DNA from: an uncultured Acinetobacter sp. | Lineage (GTDB): Bacteria; Pseudomonadota; Gammaproteobacteria; Pseudomonadales; Moraxellaceae | NCBI GenBank assembly: GCA_900766635.1 | Contig: CAAFWA010000200.1 | Span: forward strand, 1-5,382 | Direction: 5' to 3' | Length of the DNA: 5,382 nt | Part shown: positions 1 through 5,382 of the stretch, piece after piece | Layout of the letters: every line of letters begins with the position of its first letter | Position numbering within the stretch: the stretch's first letter is position 1 | Position numbers and translations under genes: made by a program | The notes under the pieces: model-generated | Seen by the model: the letters and a program-made list of their open reading frames with translations, nothing else | Databases searched by the model: none | Told to the model about the DNA's origin: nothing

Positions 1-427
1 CAACTTCCTCAGGTGCACAACCGTCTTTAGTATCTTGCCCATCAATATTGACTTGCAAACAAAGATTGAGCGGTGCTTGATTAGCTTCACGTTGGCTTGA
101 GAGACGTTCTGCAATAATGAAACGATCTACCCCATGCACCCAAGCAAAATGCGCCGCCAAATGCTTGGTTTTATTGCGTTGTACATGACCAATAAAATGC
201 CATTCGATGTCTAAATCTTGTAACGCTTGGATTTTATCAAGGGCTTCTTGTAAATAGTTTTCGCCAAAAGCACGTTGTCCTGTAGCGTACATGTCTGCCA
301 ATGTAGCACTTGGATGAGTCTTGGAAACCGCAAGTAGATTGACCTCTGCTGTATCACGCCCGACTGTTTCACAGGCAGCAGCAATCTGCGCTAAAACTTG
401 ATTTCGTGTTGTCTCTAGACCATTCAT
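1..427 (-). CDS. yggS: YggS/PLPBP family pyridoxal-5'-phosphate-binding homeostasis protein, N-terminal 142 residues (runs off the left edge)
   Basis: This family binds PLP in a cytoplasmic alanine-racemase-like TIM barrel. It has no accepted enzymatic activity and keeps vitamin B6 and amino/keto-acid pools in balance. The visible part shows LLAVSKTHP with the PLP lysine at residue 36, then FGENYLQEALDKI (54-66), EWHFIGHVQRNKTKHL (75-90) and LQVNIDGQDTKDG (124-136), all family signatures. The rest of the usual ~230 residues lies left of the window. I chose the ATG at 427 because it puts the lysine at position 36, as in E. coli YggS, and gives a typical MN- start; a weak GAG lies about 10 bases before it. 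An in-frame ATG at 442 would add five residues but has no ribosome site. The gene is divergent from pilT, the same arrangement as in Pseudomonas aeruginosa. I found no convincing promoter for it in the shared 122-bp gap. Confidence 0.93.
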   Translation of the reverse strand, partial: MNGLETTRNQVLAQIAAACETVGRDTAEVNLLAVSKTHPSATLADMYATGQRAFGENYLQEALDKIQALQDLDIEWHFIGHVQRNKTKHLAAHFAWVHGVDRFIIAERLSSQREANQAPLNLCLQVNIDGQDTKDGCAPEEV

Positions 428-480
428 CGTCACAGTTCTCATTTAGGGGTGATTTTTTTGCTTTCCGATTTACTCAACAG

Positions 481-509
481 TTGGTTAAGTCAGGATAAAG
501 CCGTATTAT
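481..509 (+). promoter_or_regulatory. candidate sigma-70 promoter of pilT-pilU
   Basis: A TTGGTT (481-486) and a TATTAT (504-509) are separated by exactly 17 bases. The -10 matches the consensus at five of six positions, the -35 at only the first three. Transcription would start near 516 and leave a leader of about 34 bases before the pilT ATG. It is the best pair in the yggS/pilT gap, but no start site has been measured here. Confidence 0.45.
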
Positions 510-549
510 TCTAACAAAATAATTAAGATCTATTCTTGTGGGGAATGTT

Positions 550-1587
550 ATGGATATTACAGAACTTTTAGCGTTTTCGGCTAAAAATGGGGCATCGGAT
601 TTACACTTATCTGCGGGTATGCCACCGATGATTCGTGTGGACGGTGAAGTGCGTCGTATTAATTTACCTGCACTTGAACATAAAGAAGTACATAAATTAG
701 TGTACGACATTATGAACGATAAACAGCGCCGCGATTATGAAGAAAAATTAGAAACTGACTTTTCCTTTGAAGTTCCCGGCGTGGCACGCTTTCGTGTCAA
801 CGCATTTAACCAAAACCGTGGTGCAGGCGCGGTGTTTCGTACCATTCCATCGAAAGTCCTCACCATGGAAGACTTAGGTATGGGCCAAATTTTTAAAGAT
901 ATTTGTGAATATCCTCGTGGCATCGTGTTAGTAACGGGGCCTACAGGTTCGGGTAAATCAACCACCCTTGCCGCAATGCTCGATTATATTAACGACAACC
1001 GTTATGACCATATCTTAACGGTTGAAGATCCTATCGAATTTGTGCATCAATCTAAAAAATGCCTGATTAACCAACGTGAAGTGCACCGCGACACCCACGG
1101 CTTTAACGAAGCTTTACGCTCTGCCTTACGTGAAGACCCTGACATTATTTTAGTCGGTGAGATGCGTGACTTAGAAACCATTCGTTTGGCACTGACCGCC
1201 GCAGAAACCGGTCACTTGGTATTTGGTACGCTGCATACCACCTCTGCTGCAAAAACCATTGACCGTGTGATTGATGTATTCCCTGCCGAAGAAAAAGATA
1301 TGGTACGTGCCATGCTCTCTGAATCTTTACAAGCGGTTATTTCACAAACCTTATTAAAGAAAAATGGTGGTGGCCGAGTCGCAGCGCATGAAATTATGAT
1401 TGGGATCCCTGCAATTCGTAACTTAATTCGTGAGAACAAAGTTGCTCAAATGTACTCTGCCATTCAAACGGGTGCCAACTATGGCATGATCACGCTCGAT
1501 CAAAGCTTAAAGAACCTCGTGTCTAAAGGCATTATTAGCAACCAAGTCGCACGTACTGCCGCAAAACAACCAGAGAGCTTCCTATAA
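550..1587 (+). CDS. pilT: type IV pilus retraction ATPase PilT
   Basis: PilT is the hexameric cytoplasmic secretion ATPase that depolymerises the type IV pilus at the inner-membrane base, driving twitching motility and DNA uptake. The 345 residues align almost without gaps to P. aeruginosa PilT (344). The N-terminal PAS-like domain begins MDITELLAFSAKNGASDLHLS. The Walker A GPTGSGKS is at 130-137 (Lys136), the Asp box VEDPIEFVH at 158-166 with Glu163, and the Walker B LVGEMRD with Glu204. The His box TGHLVFGTLH holds His222 and His229, and the retraction-specific AIRNLIRE is at 288-295. I chose the ATG at 550 because a GGGGA (540-544) sits five bases before it and the N-terminus matches the family; an in-frame GTG at 538 overlaps that ribosome site. 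pilU follows after 22 bases, so the two are probably cotranscribed. All catalytic positions are present. Confidence 0.98.
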   Translation: MDITELLAFSAKNGASDLHLSAGMPPMIRVDGEVRRINLPALEHKEVHKLVYDIMNDKQRRDYEEKLETDFSFEVPGVARFRVNAFNQNRGAGAVFRTIPSKVLTMEDLGMGQIFKDICEYPRGIVLVTGPTGSGKSTTLAAMLDYINDNRYDHILTVEDPIEFVHQSKKCLINQREVHRDTHGFNEALRSALREDPDIILVGEMRDLETIRLALTAAETGHLVFGTLHTTSAAKTIDRVIDVFPAEEKDMVRAMLSESLQAVISQTLLKKNGGGRVAAHEIMIGIPAIRNLIRENKVAQMYSAIQTGANYGMITLDQSLKNLVSKGIISNQVARTAAKQPESFL

Positions 1588-1609
1588 TACTAAGAATAAG
1601 GACAAGGCA

Positions 1610-2728
1610 ATGAAATTTAACGACTTACTCAATCTAATGATTGAGCAAAAAGCCTCAGATATGTTTATTACCGCCGACATTGAACCGTCAATGAAAATTA
1701 ACGGCGAAATTGTGCCTGTGGCCAAAACCAAACTCAATGGTGAAATTATTGAACAATTGGTATTGTCGATTATGTCACCACGCCAACGCGAAGAATTTAA
1801 CCGTACGCGTGAATGTAACTTTGCCATTACCAACCAAGAACGTACCGCACGTTTTCGTGTCAGCGCTTTTCAGCAACGTGACGAGCCTGCCATGGTGCTG
1901 CGTCGCATTGAGACCGTAATTCCATCCATTGATGAGCTTAAGCTGCCGCCTGTATTAAAAGAATTGGCGATGCTTAAACGTGGCATTGTGATTTTTGTAG
2001 GGGCAACTGGTACAGGTAAATCCACTTCTTTAGCGTCACTGATTGGCTATCGCAATCAAAACTCTAAAGGTCATATTATTACTATTGAAGACCCGATTGA
2101 ATTCGTGCATCAACATCAAGGCTGTATTATTACCCAGCGCGAAGTGGGGATTGATACCGAAAGTTTTGAAGTGGCACTCAAAAACACCTTACGTCAAGCA
2201 CCTGATGTGATTTTAATTGGTGAGATTCGCTCGCGTGAAACCATGGATTACGCGATTGCTTTTGCTGAAACGGGTCATTTAGTGTTTGCTACACTACATG
2301 CCAACAATGCCAACCAAGCCCTCGATCGTATTGTGCATTTCTTTGATGGTGACCGCCAAAACCAAGTGTTTATGGATTTATCCTTAAACCTTCGTGGGAT
2401 TGTCGCGCAGCAATTAGTCCCAACTATCGATGGTAAATCTCGCCGTGCGGCGATTGAAGTCTTAATTAATACCCCATTAGTCGCCGACTTAATTCGTGAG
2501 GGGCAAGTGCATAAAATCAAAGAGCTCATGAAGCGCTCAACTGAATTGGGTATGCAAACCTTCGACCAAGCCTTATTTGATTTATATAAAGCCAAGATCA
2601 TTAGCTATGAGGATGCTTTAAAACATGCCGACTCAGCCAACGACTTACGCTTACAAATTAAACTCTCTGAAGAAGGTGCGGTGGGCTTAATGCAAGCGAG
2701 TAAAAATATTACTTTTGATGCGCGTTAA
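1610..2728 (+). CDS. pilU: PilT-dependent type IV pilus retraction ATPase PilU
   Basis: PilU is a PilT paralogue that adds force to pilus retraction together with PilT and cannot normally replace it. The protein has 372 residues, slightly shorter than the ~382 of P. aeruginosa PilU. The N-terminal domain contains KASDMFITADIEPSMKING, which replaces PilT's ASDLHLS and is typical of PilU. Walker A GATGTGKS is at 131-138 (Lys137), the Asp box TIEDPIEFVH at 158-167 (Glu164), Walker B LIGEIRS has Glu205, and the His box TGHLVFATLH spans 221-230 (His223, His230). The C-terminal VADLIREGQVHKIKELM stands in place of PilT's AIRNLIRE region. AAGGA (1598-1602) lies seven bases before the ATG. It is the second and last gene of the pilT operon and is closed by the hairpin at 2733-2763. 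PilT and PilU here have clearly diverged, so this is not a recent duplication. Confidence 0.97.
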   Translation: MKFNDLLNLMIEQKASDMFITADIEPSMKINGEIVPVAKTKLNGEIIEQLVLSIMSPRQREEFNRTRECNFAITNQERTARFRVSAFQQRDEPAMVLRRIETVIPSIDELKLPPVLKELAMLKRGIVIFVGATGTGKSTSLASLIGYRNQNSKGHIITIEDPIEFVHQHQGCIITQREVGIDTESFEVALKNTLRQAPDVILIGEIRSRETMDYAIAFAETGHLVFATLHANNANQALDRIVHFFDGDRQNQVFMDLSLNLRGIVAQQLVPTIDGKSRRAAIEVLINTPLVADLIREGQVHKIKELMKRSTELGMQTFDQALFDLYKAKIISYEDALKHADSANDLRLQIKLSEEGAVGLMQASKNITFDAR

Positions 2729-2732
2729 AAGG

Positions 2733-2763
2733 AAAAAGGCTTATCAATGATAAGCCTTTTTTT
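2733..2763. terminator. two-way intrinsic terminator between pilU and fur
   Basis: The arms AAAAAGGCTTATC (2733-2745) and GATAAGCCTTTTT (2749-2761) pair perfectly around a three-base AAT loop; in practice the loop probably opens to five bases. The upper strand ends in a run of seven T, and the lower strand ends in five T after the stem, so the same hairpin can end pilU transcription from the left and fur transcription from the right. It starts four bases after the pilU stop and ends three bases from the fur stop. Confidence 0.9.
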
Positions 2764-2766
2764 ATG

Positions 2767-3204
2767 TTACTTCTTGCGAAATGCTTCTTGGCACTCTTTC
2801 GCATCACAATAGCCATACAAGTTTAGAGAATGACCCGTTAATTCAAAACCAAATTTTTTAGCTACTTCATGTTGCTCATGCTCAATCACGTCATTACTAA
2901 ATTCAACCACTTTATTACAATTTTGGCAGACTAAATGATCGTGATGATCATCTTGCATAATTTCAAACACAGAATGATTATTTTCAAAATGATGACGTTG
3001 AATAATCCCTGCGGCTTCAAATTGAGTCAATACACGATACACGGTGGCTAAACCAACGTCTTCACCCTGTTCAAGTAAAGTCTTGTAAATGTCTTCTGCA
3101 CTAAGATGATGTTGTTTTGAATTTTCTAATAGTTCTAAAATTTTAATGCGCGGCAGGGTAACTTTTAGTCCAGCTTTACGTAAATCTTGGTTGGAAATAG
3201 GCAT
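2767..3204 (-). CDS. fur: ferric uptake regulator Fur
   Basis: Fur is a dimeric cytoplasmic repressor that binds Fur boxes when loaded with Fe(II) and controls iron uptake genes. The 145 residues have the usual layout: a winged-helix DNA-binding domain (about 1-82, with TVYRVLTQFEAAGII at 54-68), then a metal-binding dimerisation domain. Metal ligands sit at canonical numbers: His33, Glu81, His88 and His90 for one site, and His87, Asp89, Glu108 and His125 for the other. Cys93, Cys96, Cys133 and Cys138 are present as in E. coli Fur. The HDHLVCQNC segment (88-96) separates it from Zur and PerR in general appearance, although family-level assignment by eye is not absolute. The start follows a moderate GAGAG about ten bases upstream. 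It is divergent from bamE, the same pairing as fur-omlA in Pseudomonas. Autoregulation is plausible, but I see no good match to the Fur box upstream. Confidence 0.96.
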   Translation of the reverse strand: MPISNQDLRKAGLKVTLPRIKILELLENSKQHHLSAEDIYKTLLEQGEDVGLATVYRVLTQFEAAGIIQRHHFENNHSVFEIMQDDHHDHLVCQNCNKVVEFSNDVIEHEQHEVAKKFGFELTGHSLNLYGYCDAKECQEAFRKK

Positions 3205-3238
3205 GAAAAAAGGTCTCTCAACAAAATCAAAGTTGCAA

Positions 3239-3267
3239 TAGGCAATAAAGTTAAGATGAAGTATGAT
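3239..3267 (+). promoter_or_regulatory. candidate sigma-70 promoter of bamE
   Basis: TAGGCA (3239-3244, four of six -35 positions) and TATGAT (3262-3267, five of six -10 positions) are 17 bases apart. The predicted start near 3274 gives a leader of about 43 bases before the bamE ATG. A TTGCAA at 3233 is a better -35 hexamer but lies 23 bases from the -10, too far. No equally good pair is seen for fur on the other strand. Confidence 0.4.
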
Positions 3268-3281
3268 CTATGATCAGATCA
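3264..3281. promoter_or_regulatory. overlapping TGATC inverted repeats in the fur/bamE control region (possible operator)
   Basis: The 18 bases TGATCTATGATCAGATCA contain two interleaved inverted repeats, TGATC-TAT-GATCA (3264-3276) and TGATC-A-GATCA (3271-3281), which share the middle TGATC/GATCA arm. They carry three GATC sites in 16 bases. They overlap the candidate bamE -10 box and extend over the predicted start point, a position suited to a repressor. The match to the Fur box consensus is poor, so I do not call it a Fur site. Confidence 0.35.
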
Positions 3282-3316
3282 AATGCATCATAAATAATTT
3301 GGGATAGTGTAGCAAA

Positions 3317-3715
3317 ATGCAAAAAATTATGTTGACGTTGTTCGTCACTTCCATACTTGCAGGGTGTTCAACTTTGGGCGTGTACAAGGTCGACATTCCT
3401 CAAGGCACCCCTTTGACCCAAGCACAAGCTGCGAAAGTCCAAGTGGGTATGAGCCATCAGCAGGTGCGTTTCTTACTCGGTAGTCCAACACTGACTGACC
3501 CCCTAAACCCACTGCGTTGGGACTATATCTATAATTATATTCCAGGCACGAATGCGAAAAAAGCTAAAATTTCAGCAGCTTCAGGTCAGCATCTTAAAAT
3601 TTATTTTAATCAAAATGGTATTGTAGAAAAAATTGAAGGTTTAGAGACTATTCCAGCGAGCCAACCTGGCTTACCTGCCTCTAAAGAAGCAATTTTAACT
3701 GCGCCGCCTCTTTAG
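3317..3715 (+). CDS. bamE: outer membrane protein assembly factor BamE (SmpA/OmlA lipoprotein)
   Basis: BamE is a periplasm-facing lipoprotein of the outer membrane and a small partner in the BAM complex that folds beta-barrel proteins; it binds BamD and phosphatidylglycerol. The 132 residues start with a lipoprotein signal peptide ending in the lipobox LAGC (14-17), so Cys17 should become the lipidated N-terminus. Then come YKVDIPQGTPLTQAQAAKVQ and the SmpA/OmlA core, GMSHQQVRFLLGSPTLTDP followed by the RWDYIY motif. A strand region (HLKIYFNQNGIVEKIEG) closes the domain. The last ~20 residues are rich in Pro and Ala (from TIPASQPG on) and extend past the core as a likely flexible tail. The ribosome site is poor: only GGGATAG lies upstream (3301-3307), ten bases before the ATG. 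bamE is divergent from fur and convergent with rnfH. In E. coli bamE also sits beside the RnfH-family gene ratB. Confidence 0.95.
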   Translation: MQKIMLTLFVTSILAGCSTLGVYKVDIPQGTPLTQAQAAKVQVGMSHQQVRFLLGSPTLTDPLNPLRWDYIYNYIPGTNAKKAKISAASGQHLKIYFNQNGIVEKIEGLETIPASQPGLPASKEAILTAPPL

Positions 3716-3727
3716 ATCATCCCATTA

Positions 3728-3754
3728 AAAAAACCCCTACAAGAGGGGTTTTTT
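3728..3754. terminator. two-way intrinsic terminator between bamE and rnfH
   Basis: AAAAAACCCCT (3728-3738) pairs with AGGGGTTTTTT (3744-3754) around an ACAAG loop. The GC core is five base pairs with four G-C pairs, and the flanking A and T runs supply a U-tract on either transcript. It lies 12 bases after the bamE stop and 8 bases after the rnfH stop on the opposite strand, so it can close both. Confidence 0.88.
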
Positions 3755-3762
3755 AATGAAAG

Positions 3763-4074
3763 TTAGACTTTATGACGGTTACCTCGACCATAAATTCCAA
3801 CCGGATTTTGTGCCGCACGTTTACGACGAATATCTTTGGGATTAATCGTTAAAGCACGATAAATCTCAACACGATCGCCAAACTGTAACACATAGTTTAA
3901 GTCTACCTTTTGCCCAAAAATACCAATCTGTAATGGCTCAGGCAATTGGGTGTGTTTAGCCAATTGACTTGCCAAAATGGCTTGCTCGGCGGTCATCCCC
4001 TCAACAAAATCTACCGCAATATGAAATTGTGCATCTAGGGCAGCATAAGCCACCCATACTTTGCCACCACTCAT
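3763..4074 (-). CDS. rnfH: RnfH family ubiquitin-like protein (RatB/UPF0125)
   Basis: The 103 residues form a small beta-grasp (ubiquitin-like) protein. The family is named after a gene of the Rhodobacter rnf cluster and includes E. coli RatB; its biochemical role is not settled. Family signs are KVWVAYAALDAQFHIAVDF (5-23), the helix GMTAEQAILASQL (26-38), QIGIFGQKV (49-57) and the strongly conserved end DRVEIYRALTINPKDIRRKRA (67-87). A basic, Gly-rich tail follows (YGRGNRHKV). I chose the ATG at 4074 because it gives the usual MSGGKVWVAYA start and follows GGAAAAG by seven bases; longer reading frames to 4152 run through the upstream gene. Its ATG overlaps the stop of the membrane-protein gene as ATGA, implying translational coupling. 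No rnf electron-transport genes are in view. Confidence 0.9.
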   Translation of the reverse strand: MSGGKVWVAYAALDAQFHIAVDFVEGMTAEQAILASQLAKHTQLPEPLQIGIFGQKVDLNYVLQFGDRVEIYRALTINPKDIRRKRAAQNPVGIYGRGNRHKV

Positions 4075-5147
4075 GACAACACTTTTCCAATTAATGCCAC
4101 AATTGCCATCACAATCGATAACGGTAAGACAATACGCATTGCAATACGCCACACGTTATAAATGGCTTCACTAGAGAAATTTAACGCTTTACGTAGATGA
4201 CTGATTTTCATGATCCAACCTGCAAAAATGGCATAGATCAAACAAATCAATAAGCCCCAAAGCAGCACAAGTACATTAAATACCGCACTTGCCATTGGAA
4301 TTGCCCAGATCAACAATGCCACAGCCACCACGAGCCATTGAATTAAAGCAGGCATCTGACGTTCAGCCAATTGCTGACGTGCCAAATTCAATAACAAAGC
4401 CGAACCTGCAATTACACTCACCACAAACGCCATGGCAGGAATTTGGGTTTGAGCAACAAAGAAACCAAAAGCAACCACAGCCAAAAGTTGTGCAATCCAC
4501 ACGGGCAAAACAGCAGCTGTCGCAGCATTGCTGTTTTTGACATGATTGAGGCTCACTTGAGAATACATTCCCAAACCTAAGCCACTCGCTACAAGTGCTA
4601 ATACAGTGGCAGCGCCCCACTCACTAAATTCAAGTGCAGTAAATTGCCATGTCGGTAAGCGATCACCTAGTACAATTGAGAGCACCAAAGAGGCTAATAC
4701 GCCAAGCATGGTGATCAGTACAATCACTGTACGGGGCACAAGTGACAATGCTAGGGCAAGAACGGCTAAACCTGCAAATAAGCCTAATTGCGGTACACCC
4801 GCTTCAGGTAACATGGTTGAGGCATTAAACAACATCCCACCTGCCAAAAATGGCATAAAGACAACCGCTAACCACCCCACCACACGCCACTGTGCCGCCG
4901 CATCTGCATCACGGGTTAAACTTGACAGTGCATTTAAGGCAGTCGTTTTGCTGCGTTTGGCTAATGCCACTTCCATATAGGTAATTGGCAGTGCCAAAAT
5001 CAGCATGGTGCCTAACCAAAGCAACCAAAAATCCAATTGACGTTCCGCACCAATGCCTAAAATGGGGGCAAGTGTGGCAATAATAATAAACGATAAACAA
5101 AATGCCATCAGCGGTGATAGCCATCGAGACATCGCATTGTCCTGCAT
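4071..5147 (-). CDS. compact NSS/SNF-like (neurotransmitter:sodium symporter fold) membrane protein of unknown function
   Basis: The 358 residues form an inner-membrane protein with about 11 hydrophobic segments, roughly 11-31, 40-60, 88-110, 120-137, 139-160, 178-198, 211-231, 236-255, 267-286, 288-313 and 333-356. Several pieces resemble NSS transporters: ALPITYMEVALAKRS after segment 2, WRVVGWLAVV opening segment 3, GLGLGMYSQVSLNHVK at segment 6, and YNVWRIAMRIVLPLSIV at the end. Missing are the TM1 GSAVGLGNxWRFPY motif and the Ser-rich TM8 site that binds sodium in the family. The loop between segments 7 and 8 is only a few residues. It is about 90 residues shorter than typical bacterial NSS proteins, so transport of the usual amino-acid substrates is doubtful. 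AGGAAAG (5152-5158) precedes the chosen ATG at suitable spacing. A second ATG at 5132 (MSRWLSP) also has an AGGA. The gene overlaps rnfH by four bases. Another polytopic family cannot be excluded by eye. Confidence 0.8.
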   Translation of the reverse strand: MQDNAMSRWLSPLMAFCLSFIIIATLAPILGIGAERQLDFWLLWLGTMLILALPITYMEVALAKRSKTTALNALSSLTRDADAAAQWRVVGWLAVVFMPFLAGGMLFNASTMLPEAGVPQLGLFAGLAVLALALSLVPRTVIVLITMLGVLASLVLSIVLGDRLPTWQFTALEFSEWGAATVLALVASGLGLGMYSQVSLNHVKNSNAATAAVLPVWIAQLLAVVAFGFFVAQTQIPAMAFVVSVIAGSALLLNLARQQLAERQMPALIQWLVVAVALLIWAIPMASAVFNVLVLLWGLLICLIYAIFAGWIMKISHLRKALNFSSEAIYNVWRIAMRIVLPLSIVMAIVALIGKVLS

Positions 5148-5213
5148 AATGCTTTCCTAATATAAAATCTAGCGCTATTTTGCCGATGTCATCACCAAAA
5201 AGCAAAACCCAAA

Positions 5214-5249
5214 CAAAGAAAAAGCAAACCACCGCTCGATGATTTGCTT
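5214..5249 (-). terminator. probable intrinsic terminator upstream of the NSS-like gene, closing the gene at the right edge
   Basis: On the lower strand AAGCAAATCA (5249-5240) pairs with TGGTTTGCTT (5231-5222) over ten base pairs with one G-U pair and an eight-base loop. The stem is followed by TTTTTC and TTTG. It lies about 46 bases past the stop at 5296. The stem is AT-rich, so termination may be partial. In the remaining bases before the NSS-like gene (5159-5213) I see only a weak promoter candidate, ATGACA with TAGATT at 15-base spacing. This leaves open whether the gene has its own promoter or relies on read-through. Confidence 0.55.
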
Positions 5250-5295
5250 CGCTGAAACACTTATAGTTTTGCTTTATTTTTATGAGGTTAAGGGT

Positions 5296-5382
5296 TTATG
5301 AGAAGAAACGGGCAAACCAATTTTTACCTTTTTTCTTCTCTTTTTCTTTAATAATACCCATCATATTTTCTTTAACCGCACC
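5296..5382 (-). CDS. C-terminal 28 residues of an unidentified lysine-rich protein (runs off the right edge)
   Basis: Only one lower-strand frame stays open from the edge to the TAA at 5296; the other two stop within about 20 bases. It encodes GAVKENMMGIIKEKEKKKGK followed by NWFARFFS. A basic, charged helix and an aromatic end are typical of the tail of a larger envelope or membrane-associated protein, but I do not recognise the family. The hairpin at 5214-5249 supports a real gene ending here. A separate small ORF starting at one of the two ATGs inside (about 22 residues) is possible but has no visible ribosome site. Confidence 0.55.
   Translation of the reverse strand, partial: GAVKENMMGIIKEKEKKKGKNWFARFFS

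Noticed and set aside
538..549. GTG at 538 as a longer start for pilT (MGNV extension)
   Set aside because: It overlaps the GGGGA ribosome site of the ATG at 550, and the ATG start matches PilT N-termini exactly (MDITELLAFS).
2275..2601. 108-residue lower-strand ORF opposite pilU
   Set aside because: It is antisense to a fully conserved stretch of PilU that includes the His box, and its own protein resembles nothing known to me.
1610..2728. pilU as a recent tandem duplicate of pilT
   Set aside because: The two share only motif-level similarity and each keeps its own family signatures, so this is the ancient PilT/PilU pair.
3205..3316. Fur box (autoregulation site) in the fur/bamE gap
   Set aside because: The best stretch by eye (TGATGCATTTGATCT on the lower strand) matches only about 8 of 14 defined positions of the 7-1-7 consensus, too weak to call.
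4075..4152. 26-residue N-terminal extension of rnfH from an ATG at 4152
   Set aside because: It lies wholly inside the NSS-like gene in another frame, has an unrelated composition, and the ATG at 4074 gives the family's usual start.
4282..4290. ACCGCACTT, the reverse complement of the Haemophilus DNA uptake core AAGTGCGGT
   Set aside because: I noticed only this copy, it is inside a coding region, and Acinetobacter is not known to use this uptake signal. Chance is the simplest explanation.
4606..4980. 124-residue upper-strand ORF opposite the NSS-like gene
   Set aside because: It is the antisense shadow of a coding frame rich in Ala and Leu codons; the translation has no recognisable domain and no ribosome site.
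4909..5232. 107-residue lower-strand ORF overlapping the start of the NSS-like gene
   Set aside because: It runs through the hairpin and the ribosome site of that gene in a different frame, and the NSS-like frame has far better protein features.

Overview
The window looks like chromosome from Acinetobacter or a close relative (Moraxellaceae, Gammaproteobacteria). The reasons are moderately AT-rich DNA, a PilT/PilU pair very close to the Pseudomonas proteins, a 145-residue zinc-type Fur, and the neighbourhood yggS / pilT-pilU / fur / bamE / rnfH. The assignment comes from protein recognition and gene order, not from a database search. Apart from the far right edge, every gene is intact and the DNA looks like ordinary core genome. 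I see no mobile element, tRNA, rRNA, CRISPR array or phage gene.

Left part (1-2766): the 5' portion of a YggS-type PLP-binding protein gene runs leftward out of the window. Divergent from it is the pilT-pilU operon, encoding the two retraction ATPases of type IV pili (twitching, DNA uptake). A promoter candidate lies before pilT and a perfect hairpin terminator follows pilU.

Middle (2767-3762): fur, the ferric uptake regulator, is leftward and convergent with pilU, sharing its terminator. It is divergent from bamE, an outer-membrane lipoprotein of the BAM complex. The 112-bp fur/bamE region carries overlapping TGATC inverted repeats on a candidate -10 box. A second two-way terminator follows bamE.

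Right part (3763-5382): a leftward two-gene unit comprises a small polytopic membrane protein with a worn-down neurotransmitter:sodium symporter (NSS/SNF) pattern and, overlapping it by an ATGA, an RnfH-family ubiquitin-like protein. A hairpin separates this unit from the C-terminal end of an unidentified lysine-rich protein that enters from the right edge.

No clearly new defence or mobile system is visible. The most interesting points are the compact NSS-like protein lacking the usual ion and substrate motifs, its tight coupling to rnfH where RatA would be expected next door, and the GATC-rich fur/bamE control region.
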